A stretch of DNA of 64,000 nt from AG2 sp036493735 (GCA_036493735.1 DASXPH010000047.1:1-64000); one strand, 5' to 3'. Positions 51,920 through 61,209 are shown, counted from the stretch's first letter. Notes: a model not told the origin generated them from the sequence alone. Made by a program: numbers and translations.

Positions 51920-53686
51920 TCACTGCTGACATGAGCCGTGCGGATCTGGCTTCGGGTGATCGACCATCACCCGATGATCCAGGTTCGCGACATGGACCGC
52001 CACGTCCTCGATGAACGACGCGATCCGCGCCATGTGATCGTAGTCGATGTATTCCGGCTCATCCGTCACCTGGTGGTAATCCGAGTGCACGCCCGTCGTG
52101 AAGAACACGATCGGGATGCCGTAGCGCGCGTACGCGTAATGGTCGCTGCGGCAGTAGATGTTCTCCGGATGCCCATTGGCGTCGAATGAATAGTCGAAGA
52201 CGAGGCCATGCTTGTCCGCTGTATTCACACGTTCGATGAGATCGCCGAGCTCTGTGGAGAGGCGCCGCGAACCGACGAGCATCAGCAAACGCGAATTGCC
52301 GTGGAGTGGCTTTCCGTCCTTATCGTCGCCGATCTGGTCCCACGCGTCGCCCCGGCCAACCATGTCCATGTTGAGCTGCGCGACAATCGAATCGCGCGGC
52401 ACCGTGGGATGATCGGTGAAGTACATCGAGCCGAGCAGACCTTTCTCCTCGCCGACGTGAAAGACGAACAGCATCGATCGCTTTGGCGCCGGCCTGACCG
52501 CGGCCAGGCGCTCCGCGATCTCGAGAACCGTCACCGTGCCACTGCCATCGTCGTCCGCGCCATTGTAGATCGAATCGAGACGGGTTTCGCCGGGGTGCGC
52601 GGCGCGCCACGCCGCGAGCTGCTTGTTCACCTCGAGCTGCTGTTCCGGCGTCGCGTGGGCGGCTGCTTGCTCGGCGCCGCCGGGCCTGACGATATGGTTG
52701 TAGATGCGAACCGAGTCGTGATCCGCCGGCGCGTGGTTGAGGCCGACGTGGTCCGTGTGCGCGCCGATCGCGACGTACTGGCCCCGCAACTTCGGATCGC
52801 TGCCGGGGAGAAGCGCGATGACGTTGCGCGCTGGAAAGGGCATCGGACCCGTGTGCACGTGGATCTCGATGTCCGCGGGCTTGCTCACTGTGCCGACGGC
52901 AATCGTGCCTAACGGTGCACCGAAGATCTGCGACGCGGCGCTGTCGGTAAGATAGACAAGCGAGCCGAGGGGGCCATTGTTGGCACCGCCGGCATCCAGG
53001 ATCTGCTGAGGCTCCGTGAAGAAGGGGAGGAACTGGGTGGGGCCAACGACCATCATGCCGGCGCTCCGCGACGCCACGGCGCCGATTGCGCGCAGACCGC
53101 CCTGAAAGTCTGTTGGCGAGAGGCGGCCGAGGACAACCTTCCCCGCGAGCGAATCCAATCGCATGAAGCTGGAGTCGCCGAGCACCCCGCCGTAGACGAT
53201 CGGCTGATCGTGACGCACGATGTCGGTCGGCGTCGACGCGCCCCATTCTCGCCCGAATGGAAGCTTGGTGTCGCCCGTGGCAATGACCGAGCTGGAATCG
53301 ATCGAGCGATTCTTGAATGGCAGAACCTGGAAATACGTGCCGCTGTCGCCTGCTGGCTTCAGGCCCATTCGCTTCAATTCGGCAGCGATGTACGCCGTCG
53401 CTTTCACATTGCCGATGGCACCGGCATCGCGCCCTTGCATGGAGTCGTCGGCGACGATGTAGAGACGTGTCATCAAGTCGGCGGCGGAGATCGCGGCGCT
53501 CGTCGGGCGCGGCTGATGCGTACGGGGGAGCCGCGTCGCTGGTAGAGGCACCACCGCGGATGCTTGTTCGGCCGGCGCTTGCGCGAGCGTCAGCGACGGA
53601 GCGAGAAGGGCGGCCAGGAACAGCTGGGTCGCGACGCACGGCAGGCGGAGCTTGAACAACTCGAGCAGCATGCGAGCAACGCGCAC
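51920..53686 (-). CDS. Secreted M28-family metallopeptidase, paralogue
   Basis: 588 residues with an N-terminal signal (LFLAALLAPSLTLAQ). Metal-site motifs: AHTDHVGLNHAPADHD, NGADDDGSGTVTVLEIAE, VGEEKGLLGSMYF, NMDMVG, and HSDYHQVTDEPEYIDYD near the end. It closely parallels the protein at 41491-43152 (shared YFQxxPF, LxxxADDSMxGR openings and same motif spacing), pointing to duplication. A Thr/Pro-rich linker precedes the domain. Confidence 0.88.
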   Translation of the reverse strand: MRVARMLLELFKLRLPCVATQLFLAALLAPSLTLAQAPAEQASAVVPLPATRLPRTHQPRPTSAAISAADLMTRLYIVADDSMQGRDAGAIGNVKATAYIAAELKRMGLKPAGDSGTYFQVLPFKNRSIDSSSVIATGDTKLPFGREWGASTPTDIVRHDQPIVYGGVLGDSSFMRLDSLAGKVVLGRLSPTDFQGGLRAIGAVASRSAGMMVVGPTQFLPFFTEPQQILDAGGANNGPLGSLVYLTDSAASQIFGAPLGTIAVGTVSKPADIEIHVHTGPMPFPARNVIALLPGSDPKLRGQYVAIGAHTDHVGLNHAPADHDSVRIYNHIVRPGGAEQAAAHATPEQQLEVNKQLAAWRAAHPGETRLDSIYNGADDDGSGTVTVLEIAERLAAVRPAPKRSMLFVFHVGEEKGLLGSMYFTDHPTVPRDSIVAQLNMDMVGRGDAWDQIGDDKDGKPLHGNSRLLMLVGSRRLSTELGDLIERVNTADKHGLVFDYSFDANGHPENIYCRSDHYAYARYGIPIVFFTTGVHSDYHQVTDEPEYIDYDHMARIASFIEDVAVHVANLDHRVMVDHPKPDPHGSCQQ

Positions 53687-53820
53687 GGTCGGTCTCCATC
53701 AGCAGAATGGGAGTTCGAAGATAGCAGGTAGGCGGGCGGTGCTGCAGCCATGAGACCCCGGACAATGCGCAACGCACTTGACGCTTCTTGCTCGCCGCGC
53801 GACGATTCGCGCCGCAAAGC

Positions 53821-53858
53821 GGTTCTCCGCGTCCCTCCGCGCACTCCGTGCGCTCCGC
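53821..53858. repeat. CTCCGCGCACTCCGC-type dispersed repeat
   Basis: A word-repeat stretch in the gap upstream of the next gene. The same words (CTCCGCG-ACTCCGCGCACTC) appear at 15338-15370, inside the 3' end of the kinase-BRCT gene. Confidence 0.6.
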
Positions 53859-53879
53859 ATCGTACCCGAGCCGTACCCC

Positions 53880-55526
53880 ATGAAAAGCACCGTACTGGTT
53901 TGTCTCTTCGTCCTCGGCGCCTGCAAGGGCGACATCACCGATAGCCAATCGAATGAGCCGAGCACGACGAACCCTCAGACGGTATCGGTGCTCACCCAGC
54001 ATAACGACAATACGCGCGCCGGCTGGAACGCCAGCGAGACCGCGCTGACCACGAGCAGTGTGAATGTCCAGCACTTCGGCAAACTGTTCACGCTGTCGGT
54101 CGACGACCAGGTGTACGCGCAGCCATTGGTGGCCGGAGGGATCACCATTCGCGGCGGGCTACACAACGTGGTGTACGCCGCCACCGTCAACAATTCGATC
54201 TACGCGTTCGACGGGGACAACGGCAAACTGTACTGGCAGCGGAATTTCACGGCGCCTGGCATGCGTCCGACGCGAAATACCGATCTCGCCGGAGCGTGCG
54301 GCGGTACGTACACGGATTTCATCGGCAACATCGGAATCGTCGGCACGCCGGTGATCGATGGCGCGAAACACACCATCTACTTCGTCACGCGCAGCATCAG
54401 CGGCAGCGACAACGCATTCGTACAGCACCTGCACGCGGTAGACATCGTCACTGGAAGTGAAGTCGCCGGCAGCCCGGTCGTGATTACTGCGACCGCGAAC
54501 GGCAGCGGTGACGGAAGCGTCAACAACCTCATCACCTTCGACGCCGAGCGTCAGAACCAGCGGCAGGGGCTGACCCTTCTCAACGGCGTCGTGTACGTGA
54601 CGTTCTCATCGTATTGCGATTGGGGTCCATATCACGGCTGGATCCTCGGCTACGACGCCAAGACGCTCCAGCAGCAGGTCGTCTACAACGCAACGCCCGA
54701 CGGATCTGCGGGCGGCATGTGGGAGAGCGGCGCTGGCATGGCCGCCGATGCTCAAGGCAATCTGTACATAGTAGTCGGCAATGGCACTGTCGGGACCACG
54801 AGCGATCCAACGAGTTCGAGGAATCGCGGAGAGAGCGCTCTCAAGCTGACCCGCAGCGGCGCGACCCTTCAGGTGGCCAGCTACTTCACTCCGAGCAATT
54901 ACCAACAGCTCAACGACGGCGACCTGGATTATGGCGGCCCCGGTGCGTTTCTGATACCCAATTCGAGCTATTACTTCACGGGCGCCAAGGATGGCACCCT
55001 CTACCTGCTGAACAAGGACGCGATGGGTGGCTATCAGTCGTCAGGCAACGCCGTTCAGCAAACCGTATCGTTAGGCTCCTCCGTCAACCTGCATTGCCAG
55101 CCTGCGTACTACAAGGGCGCAACGAAGGAGTTCGTCTACGTCTGGTCCGAGAACGATGCGTTGCGCGCGATCCCGTTCGATCGCGGCAGCAGCATGTTGG
55201 ACGAGGCTGGTCAGGTCACGATGGCTTCCGGCGGGCCCACGGGGCTCAGCGGTGCGCTGCTGTCGGTTTCATCGAACGGAAGCGTGGACGGCACCGGCAT
55301 CGTCTGGGCATCGCACTCCTATGGTGGCGATGCGGGGCACGCCGTCGCCGATGGCATCCTTCGCGCCTTCGATGCCAGTGACGTCACGAAGGAGATCTGG
55401 AACAATCGGCAGACGGCGCCGGACGCGGCGGGAAAGTTCGCGAAGTTCGCCCCGCCGACCATCGCCAACGGCCACGTCTACCTGCCGACGTTCTCCAATC
55501 AGATCGCGGTCTACGGACTGCGCTGA
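53880..55526 (+). CDS. Lipoprotein with PQQ-type beta-propeller repeats
   Basis: 548 residues from ATG 53880. Lipobox CLFVLGAC; a short Ser/Thr-rich linker, then WD-like PQQ blades: VVYAATVNNSIYAFDGDNGKLYWQRNF, then KTIYFV...LHAVDIVTG, GWILGYDAKT, and YLPTFSNQIAVYGL at the end. Several blades hold the Ala/Asp-x-Asp-G pattern of PQQ-enzyme repeats, but no PQQ-dehydrogenase active-site Asp/Cys-Cys pair is evident, so it is likely a structural or binding propeller. Confidence 0.82.
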   Translation: MKSTVLVCLFVLGACKGDITDSQSNEPSTTNPQTVSVLTQHNDNTRAGWNASETALTTSSVNVQHFGKLFTLSVDDQVYAQPLVAGGITIRGGLHNVVYAATVNNSIYAFDGDNGKLYWQRNFTAPGMRPTRNTDLAGACGGTYTDFIGNIGIVGTPVIDGAKHTIYFVTRSISGSDNAFVQHLHAVDIVTGSEVAGSPVVITATANGSGDGSVNNLITFDAERQNQRQGLTLLNGVVYVTFSSYCDWGPYHGWILGYDAKTLQQQVVYNATPDGSAGGMWESGAGMAADAQGNLYIVVGNGTVGTTSDPTSSRNRGESALKLTRSGATLQVASYFTPSNYQQLNDGDLDYGGPGAFLIPNSSYYFTGAKDGTLYLLNKDAMGGYQSSGNAVQQTVSLGSSVNLHCQPAYYKGATKEFVYVWSENDALRAIPFDRGSSMLDEAGQVTMASGGPTGLSGALLSVSSNGSVDGTGIVWASHSYGGDAGHAVADGILRAFDASDVTKEIWNNRQTAPDAAGKFAKFAPPTIANGHVYLPTFSNQIAVYGLR

Positions 55527-55656
55527 CTCGAGGGCTAGGGTGGCGAAGGTTCTGACCGCCCGGGCTGCATCGCGATCCTTTGTGGTGCAACAAAGAATCA
55601 ACGCGGGCAACCTGCCCTCCGCACCGATCGCTTGACTTTCATCGTGAATAGTTGAA

Positions 55657-55674
55657 TTTTGAACGCGTTCAAAA
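55657..55674. promoter_or_regulatory. Perfect 18-bp palindrome, probable TetR operator
   Basis: TTTTGAACGCGTTCAAAA is self-complementary. It lies 23 bases before the first gene of an operon whose last gene is a TetR regulator. A TTGACT at 55632-55637 is a candidate -35, so the operator would cover the -10/start region and allow autorepression. Confidence 0.8.
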
Positions 55675-55696
55675 ATTCTCCCACAGCGAGCGATCC

Positions 55697-56110
55697 ATGG
55701 ACATCATCGTCACGACGTACCTCATCTACCTCGGCCTCAGCATCGTCATCACCATCTGGGTGGCGCGGGCCCTCTTCAAGAACGGCTTGATCTTCCTCGT
55801 CGACGTGTTTGCTGGAAACGAGGCGCTCGCCAGCTCGGTAAATCACCTGCTCGTAGTGGGCTTCTACCTCATCAACCTCGGCTTCGTGGCGCTGGCGCTG
55901 CGAATAGCGACGCCGGTTCCCGACGCACGCACGAGCATCGAGGCGCTCGCCTCCAAGATCGGAACGGTGCTCCTCGTGCTCGGCACGATGCACTTCTTCA
56001 ACTTGTACGTCTTCAGCCGCTTGCGTCGAAATGCGAGGCTCGAGCTCGCGCCACCGCCAGTCGAGCCGGATGCGTGCACCGCCGTGCGGGCGGCCGCGGC
56101 TCATGCGTGA
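55697..56110 (+). CDS. Small membrane protein, first gene of TetR operon
   Basis: 137 residues from ATG 55697; three or four transmembrane segments (IVTTYLIYLGLSIVITIWVA, VNHLLVVGFYLINLGFVALAL, IGTVLLVLGTMHFFNLYVF). The second and third carry conserved-looking Asn and His. Its stop overlaps the following gene by eight bases. It is controlled by the palindrome. Family not recognised. Confidence 0.75.
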   Translation: MDIIVTTYLIYLGLSIVITIWVARALFKNGLIFLVDVFAGNEALASSVNHLLVVGFYLINLGFVALALRIATPVPDARTSIEALASKIGTVLLVLGTMHFFNLYVFSRLRRNARLELAPPPVEPDACTAVRAAAAHA

Positions 56111-56477
56111 CCTGACCGTCCTCTACGACGCGACATGCGCGCTCTGCGTCGACGCGCGGAGGTGGCTCGAGGCGCAGCCGAAGTTCGTACGACTGCGCTT
56201 CCTGCCAGCTGGTTCGCCCGGCGCTGCCGCACGGTTTCCGGAGTTGAACCCAGCCGACACGCTGCGCGACATCACCGTCGTCGACGACGCGGGGAACGTA
56301 TATCGCGGCCCCAAGGCATGGGCGATGTGCTTATGGGCGACACGGAGCTACCGCGGCTGGTCACAGCGCCTCACCAGTCCCGAGCTGTGGCCGATGGCAA
56401 AGCGTATGATTGCGTGGGTCTCGCGGAATCGAGGTTCACTGGCGCCAGCGGGTGGCTGGGCGCTTCGGAGGTTGTGA
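56103..56477 (+). CDS. DCC-family thiol-disulfide oxidoreductase-like (DUF393)
   Basis: 124 residues from ATG 56103. VLYDATCALCVDARRWLEAQ holds the CxxC motif, with the DCC-family opening LxYDxxCxxC. RFLPAGSPG and WAMCLWATRSYR follow. Members share a thioredoxin-like fold; they may shuttle electrons or reduce disulfides. Stop and TetR start share one base (TGATG), so these are coupled. Confidence 0.87.
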   Translation: MRDLTVLYDATCALCVDARRWLEAQPKFVRLRFLPAGSPGAAARFPELNPADTLRDITVVDDAGNVYRGPKAWAMCLWATRSYRGWSQRLTSPELWPMAKRMIAWVSRNRGSLAPAGGWALRRL

Positions 56478-57148
56478 TGGAGGTGACGAAGACGCGCAAG
56501 AGCGACGAGACTCGCGCGCGGATTCTCGAAGCGGCTCTGTCGTTGTTCCTCGAGCGCGGGTATCAGGAGACCACGATGCGCGCGATCGCGGATCGCGCCG
56601 GAGTCGCCGTCGGCAACGCCTACTACTACTTCGAGTCGAAGGAGCAGCTCATCCAGGCGTTTTATGCGCGCACGCATGCCGAACACGTCATCGCGAGCCG
56701 CGACGTGTTGGCGAATGCGAAGTCGTTCGCTGAACGATTGCGCGGCTTGATGCGCGCGAAGATCGAGACCATCGAACCCTATCACAGGTTTTCCGGCATA
56801 CTCTTTCGCACCGCGGCGGATCCCGAGAGCCCGCTGCATCCGCTCAGTCCGGAGTCCGCGCCCGTGCGCGAGGAGGCGATTGCAATCTTCGCCGAGGCAC
56901 TAGACGGATCGACCTTGCGCATTCCCTCCGATCTCCGCGCCGAGCTGCCACGCCTGCTCTGGCTTTACCACATGGGCATCGTGCTCTTCTGGATTCACGA
57001 CAGCTCGCCCGAGCGTGTGCGCACGCGCCGACTCGTGGACGGCACGGTCAGCATAATCGCGAGTCTCGTGAGTCTTTCCGGCAATCCGCTGCTCCGGCCA
57101 CTGCGCAAGCGCGCGCTTCGACTTCTTCGAGAGACGATGACGGAGTAA
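56477..57148 (+). CDS. TetR-family transcriptional regulator
   Basis: 223 residues from ATG 56477. Typical TetR DNA-binding domain: ARILEAALSLFLERGYQETTMRAIADRAGVAVGNAYYYFESKEQLIQAF, followed by an all-helical ligand domain. The HTH spans about residues 33-52. Being last in the operon behind an 18-bp palindrome, it most likely represses its own transcript and responds to a small ligand. Confidence 0.94.
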   Translation: MEVTKTRKSDETRARILEAALSLFLERGYQETTMRAIADRAGVAVGNAYYYFESKEQLIQAFYARTHAEHVIASRDVLANAKSFAERLRGLMRAKIETIEPYHRFSGILFRTAADPESPLHPLSPESAPVREEAIAIFAEALDGSTLRIPSDLRAELPRLLWLYHMGIVLFWIHDSSPERVRTRRLVDGTVSIIASLVSLSGNPLLRPLRKRALRLLRETMTE

Positions 57149-57150
57149 AA

Positions 57151-57263
57151 CGATGGGCGATGGGCGACGGTGGGATTAGGAACGAAACTCTGATGAGGTA
57201 GCGAGCACTCTAGTTCAGCCACCCATGATCAAGGCTTCATTCCGAATTCCCCATCGCCCATCG
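57151..57263. repeat. Intergenic inverted repeat of GGGCGAT words
   Basis: CGATGGGCGATGGG (57151-57164) pairs with CCCATCGCCCATCG (57250-57263). The right arm continues CCCACCGATCG. It lies between the TetR stop and the aminotransferase-like start, both on the + strand, and may terminate the operon. Confidence 0.7.
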
Positions 57264-57315
57264 CCCACCGATCGCACTTGACGTTCACCGCTAGCCGGGC
57301 GACGATTGCCCGACT

Positions 57316-58587
57316 ATGACCCTGGAACGTCGCGAGCTTCTCAAGACACTGAGCGGAATGGCCGCATGCGTAGCGCTCGGGAAATTCGACGCCACGGCTG
57401 TTCTCGACGTGGCGCAGCGATCGAACCCCGGCCTTCCCAGAAAGCAGGACTTCGACCTCGCGGACGGTTTTGCGTATCTCAACGCGGCCTACACCCATCC
57501 CATCCCTCGGCCGGCGGCCGAGGCGGCGCGCGCGTATCTGACACAGCGCAACAAGCTCGCGATGCCGCGTCCGGGATCGGGTGGCGGCGTCGGCGAGGGC
57601 TTCAATGCAAAGGCACTCTTCGCTGAGCTGATCAACGCCAGACCGTCGGAGATCGCGTACGTCCCCAACACCAGCACTGGCGAGAACCTCGTCGTCAGCG
57701 CGCTCGGACTCGATCGCCCCACGGATTCCAACGTCGTCACCGACTGGCTCCACTTCGATGGCGCTCTCGTTCATTTGCTCGAGCTGAAGCGCGGCGGTCT
57801 GGACGTGCGCATCGTTAGCCCGACGGCCGACTATCACATCGACATCAACGACCTCGCGCGCGTGATCGACCGCAAGACGAAGCTCGTCGAGTTATCGTCC
57901 ACGACGATGTACAATGGCTTTCAGCACGACCTCAAAGCCGTCTGTGAGCTCGCGCATTCGCATGGCGCCTATGTGTACGCGGACATCATTCACACCGCTG
58001 GTGCAGAACCCTTCGACGTGAAAGCCAGCGGTGTCGACTTCGCCGCGTGCTCGAGCTTCAAGTGGCTCATGGGTGACTATGGCCTTGGCTTTCTCTACGC
58101 GCGTGACGATCTGATTGACAAGATTCGCCGTCCGCTCATCGGCTACTATCAGGCGGCGAGCATGAGCGGACACGAGCCGCCGTTCGACAATGTCGGCGCG
58201 TCGGCGCCTGTGTCCTGGACGCTGTCGCGCGACGCGACAGGTCACTTCGAGGCAGGCTCCATCGCCGGTGCACTCGGCGCGGGCCTCGCTGCCTCGCTCG
58301 CCTATGTGAAAGAGCTAGGACTCGCTGATATACAAAATTATCGCAGGCCACTCATTCAGAAGCTCCGCGCTGAAGTACCGCGACTCGGCTTCACCTGCGT
58401 CACGCCAACGGAATCCACCGCGAGCATCATCACCTTTGCGCGCAAGGGACTCGCCGCGAGCGAGATTCCGGCGAAGCTCGCGAGGGCCCGAGTCAACGTT
58501 CGACTCGGCGACAGCTGGATGCGCGTCTCGCCCTCGATCTACAACGACATGACCGACGTCGATCGACTCCTGGAAGCGCTGACGTGA
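57316..58587 (+). CDS. Class V aminotransferase-like PLP protein, N-terminal signal
   Basis: 423 residues. MTLERRELLKTLSGMAACVAL is a twin-arginine-like signal, suggesting export. The fold is class V (isopenicillin-epimerase/Csd type): YVPNTSTGENLVVSAL, DWLHFDGALVH, then the PLP Lys in ACSSFKWLMGDYGLGFLYARDD, ADIIHTAGAEPFDVK and HFEAGSIAGALGAGLA. A PLP enzyme targeted by Tat is unusual but known. Cysteine desulfurase, epimerase or other role cannot be told. Confidence 0.85.
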   Translation: MTLERRELLKTLSGMAACVALGKFDATAVLDVAQRSNPGLPRKQDFDLADGFAYLNAAYTHPIPRPAAEAARAYLTQRNKLAMPRPGSGGGVGEGFNAKALFAELINARPSEIAYVPNTSTGENLVVSALGLDRPTDSNVVTDWLHFDGALVHLLELKRGGLDVRIVSPTADYHIDINDLARVIDRKTKLVELSSTTMYNGFQHDLKAVCELAHSHGAYVYADIIHTAGAEPFDVKASGVDFAACSSFKWLMGDYGLGFLYARDDLIDKIRRPLIGYYQAASMSGHEPPFDNVGASAPVSWTLSRDATGHFEAGSIAGALGAGLAASLAYVKELGLADIQNYRRPLIQKLRAEVPRLGFTCVTPTESTASIITFARKGLAASEIPAKLARARVNVRLGDSWMRVSPSIYNDMTDVDRLLEALT

Positions 58588-58619
58588 TCCGTTGGGCCGC
58601 GGGCGCATTGCTCGTCGCG

Positions 58620-60746
58620 CTAGCGATCCAGCGGACTGGAACGCAGCTGAAAGTGGAGGACCTTGCTCGTCGTTCCCTTGCCGGTCTCCATGTGGAACGG
58701 AGCGCGCGTACTCACCGTCGCCCAGAGACCGCGTCCCTTCCATCCGGCATTCACGTCATCGATCCTGCCGTCCATCCACTTCGTGTAGAAGCCAGTGGGG
58801 TAGGGCACGCGCAGGACCACCCATTTGCCATCTTTCAACGCAAGCAAGCCCTCGGACGCGTTACCGGTGTTGATTGGCGTGTTCTTCCCGAGTCCCAGCG
58901 CGTTCTGCTGGTCGACCCAGGTGTAGTAGCTCGCCTCGGCGCTGCCTGACGAGGTGACGTTCTTCAGCTGCGGCAGCGGCTCCGGATAGAGCGTCCAGCC
59001 TTCCGGGCATTGCTGGCCAGTCGCTTTGGGTCCGTTGAGCGGACCCTTGCACTTGCGTCGATCGAAGCTCGCCATGTGCCCGCTCGCCAGCGCCACCCAT
59101 GCGACGCCATTGCGGTCGATGTCCATGCCGCGCGGCGAGTAGCCGCGCTTCGACGGATCGGGGCTGTTGTACGGCGGTTCGTAATATTCTACTAAACTCG
59201 TCTCGGGCGGATGATTGCCCGGCACGAGACGCAGAATGCCGCCGGGGAATCCAAGCGCCGAACCCCAGATCGATCCGTCCGGCGCCGGCGCCACCGCGTA
59301 GAAGCCCGCATTGATCCGATGATCCTTGGTGGGATCGATTGGCTGGTTAGGCTCGGTGTAGTCGCCGCGCTTGCCATCGCCATTCGTATCGAGGATCAAC
59401 GCCGTCCACCCCTGTGCCCTTTCTTCGTCGCCAGTCTCGTCGAAGAGCTTCGTGTCGAACCAGCCGACTACTGGGCCGCCTCCACTCGTCCACAGCGTGC
59501 GATGCGAATCCTCGGCGAACATCAGGTGATGCGTGCCGAAGCAGGTGCTGATGTGCGTGAGCTTCTTCGTCTTCGGATCGTACATCGCGAGCTGTCGGCC
59601 GGAGCGATTGAGCGGAAAGAGTCGCGCCGATGGATGCCCAGATCCCTCCTTGCAGAACGCCGGGTCATCTGGCGGTCGCACCGTCGAGGTGATCCACACG
59701 CGACCCTTCTCGTCCATCATCGGATTGTGGACGTTGTTCTTACTCGTCCAGACCGTCTCGCTGCCCCAGTAGACCGACGGCGCGCCATTGTTGGTCCCTG
59801 CCGCGGGTTGAGTAGCGGGATCGCGAACGGTGAGCGGCACACGCGAGATCGAGTTGTGAACGGGATCGAGGACCGGGAGATAGTCGGAGCTGAGCTCCGT
59901 TGCACCGTAGACCAAACCGTTCGCGTTGAGCGTCGGATTGCGCCGGTCGGTGGACACGAGGTCGTGCAGGTACGTCTTGGCATCGGCCCAGTCCCACTCG
60001 GTGATCACGACGTTCCGTTCGATGCCCTGTGGGCGATGAGGCGCGGTCGCTGGCACTTCGCCGGCGGCAATGCGATCGGTCCAATCTGCAAAAAGCTGCA
60101 GCGCGCGCGTGTGACCGAGGTTGTCGATCGTGTTGAGCATCTGCGTACCAGCCTGGCCAGATTGCACGCGGCGCTCCCACGCGGCGACACCAGAGCCGAG
60201 CTTTCGGTATTCCTCCGGAACGTCGCGCGTGCCGCGCGTGCCGAGCTGGTGACAGGCCGTACAGCCGCCGGATTTGATAGTGCGAATCCAATCTTCCTGC
60301 GAGTTCATGTTTGGTGAAATGCCATTCCCGCTCAGCCCCGTGCCAGGGAATTCGTTCTTCTCGGGCACGCGGAGCATCGACAACCAGTAGCCCGCTGGAT
60401 AAATCGCTGCCGCGGCACGCGCGTCAGACGCCGGCGTGGCTTTCAGGTCGAGCGTCTTGCCGACTGTCGATCGAGATTTTGGCGAATCGACAAGACCGTA
60501 GCCGCGCACCCACACGTCGTAGGTCGCGGTCGGCAAGTCGGGGATGAGATAGCGCCCCCGGTCGTCGGTAACGACGATGCGCACGAATCTCGTCGGGAGG
60601 TCGCTGGTTTCGGCGATCACCCAGACACCCGCCTCGGGACCGCTTCGGCCGGTGACGGTGCCAGTTATGTCGTTAGGACCGACCAGTCCCGCTTCCGAAG
60701 TAAGGATGAGAGTAGCGGTTACAGCGAGTAAGTGCAGCGTACGCAT
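58620..60746 (-). CDS. Secreted propeller protein with CarboxypepD_reg domain and CxxCH haem motif
   Basis: 708 residues. After a signal peptide, residues about 28-110 form a carboxypeptidase-regulatory-like domain (ITGTVTGRSGPEAGVWVIAE...GRYLIPDLPTATYDVWVRGYG). Next, GGCTACHQLGTRGTR holds a CxxCH c-type haem motif. The remaining 450 residues look like a beta-propeller with DENGRVW-like blades (VWITSTVRPPDD, SIWGSALGFPGGI, GVAWVALASGHMASFDRRKC). This triple architecture suggests an extracellular lyase- or oxidase-like redox protein. The haem would need export-linked maturation. Confidence 0.82.
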   Translation of the reverse strand: MRTLHLLAVTATLILTSEAGLVGPNDITGTVTGRSGPEAGVWVIAETSDLPTRFVRIVVTDDRGRYLIPDLPTATYDVWVRGYGLVDSPKSRSTVGKTLDLKATPASDARAAAAIYPAGYWLSMLRVPEKNEFPGTGLSGNGISPNMNSQEDWIRTIKSGGCTACHQLGTRGTRDVPEEYRKLGSGVAAWERRVQSGQAGTQMLNTIDNLGHTRALQLFADWTDRIAAGEVPATAPHRPQGIERNVVITEWDWADAKTYLHDLVSTDRRNPTLNANGLVYGATELSSDYLPVLDPVHNSISRVPLTVRDPATQPAAGTNNGAPSVYWGSETVWTSKNNVHNPMMDEKGRVWITSTVRPPDDPAFCKEGSGHPSARLFPLNRSGRQLAMYDPKTKKLTHISTCFGTHHLMFAEDSHRTLWTSGGGPVVGWFDTKLFDETGDEERAQGWTALILDTNGDGKRGDYTEPNQPIDPTKDHRINAGFYAVAPAPDGSIWGSALGFPGGILRLVPGNHPPETSLVEYYEPPYNSPDPSKRGYSPRGMDIDRNGVAWVALASGHMASFDRRKCKGPLNGPKATGQQCPEGWTLYPEPLPQLKNVTSSGSAEASYYTWVDQQNALGLGKNTPINTGNASEGLLALKDGKWVVLRVPYPTGFYTKWMDGRIDDVNAGWKGRGLWATVSTRAPFHMETGKGTTSKVLHFQLRSSPLDR

Positions 60747-60786
60747 CGCGGCCTCCTCGTTCGCCCTTCGATCACTTCAGAATCGA

Positions 60787-61209
60787 TCAAACTTTTTCCA
60801 GACGGCCTGGTCTCAGCATGATCATGATGACCACGGCGATAGCGGCAATGCCGATTCCAGATTGTGCCCCAACGACGCCGTACAGGAAGACAGAGAGCAA
60901 CCCTGCTCCTTCGGCGATTGCCCACATCACGAGTGCTGGCGAGGACGCCTTGAGCCAGAACGAGTCCGGCGACTCGGTGGCCGATCGCCTCGGGACGCGC
61001 GAGCGGAGCAGGAGCGACACAAGGGCGGCACCGAGCGCCACCCCAGGAAGCAGCCGTTGTATATCAGGTGAGATGTCCGTCGCGCCCGTCATCGACGGTC
61101 TCATCACGAAGTGTGCGACGAGAGCGAACAGTACGACGCCGGTGATCATCGCGGCATGCACGAGACGAATCGTCTTTGCCGTCGGGGCGGCTGCGCGTGG
61201 CGCTGTCAT
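60787..61209 (-). CDS. Small membrane protein, DUF-type
   Basis: 140 residues from ATG 61209; three or four transmembrane segments (HAAMITGVVLFALVAHFVM, LLPGVALGAALVSLLL, VMWAIAEGAGLLSVFLYGVVG, IGIAAIAVVIMIMLRPG). Fourteen bases after the DUF2911 stop. No family recognised; the C-terminal AEGAGLLS segment resembles membrane proteins found with DUF2911. Confidence 0.72.
   Translation of the reverse strand: MTAPRAAAPTAKTIRLVHAAMITGVVLFALVAHFVMRPSMTGATDISPDIQRLLPGVALGAALVSLLLRSRVPRRSATESPDSFWLKASSPALVMWAIAEGAGLLSVFLYGVVGAQSGIGIAAIAVVIMIMLRPGRLEKV

Noticed and set aside
57229..57837. Minus-strand frame antisense to the aminotransferase-like gene
   Set aside because: No motif; mirror of codon bias in the real gene.
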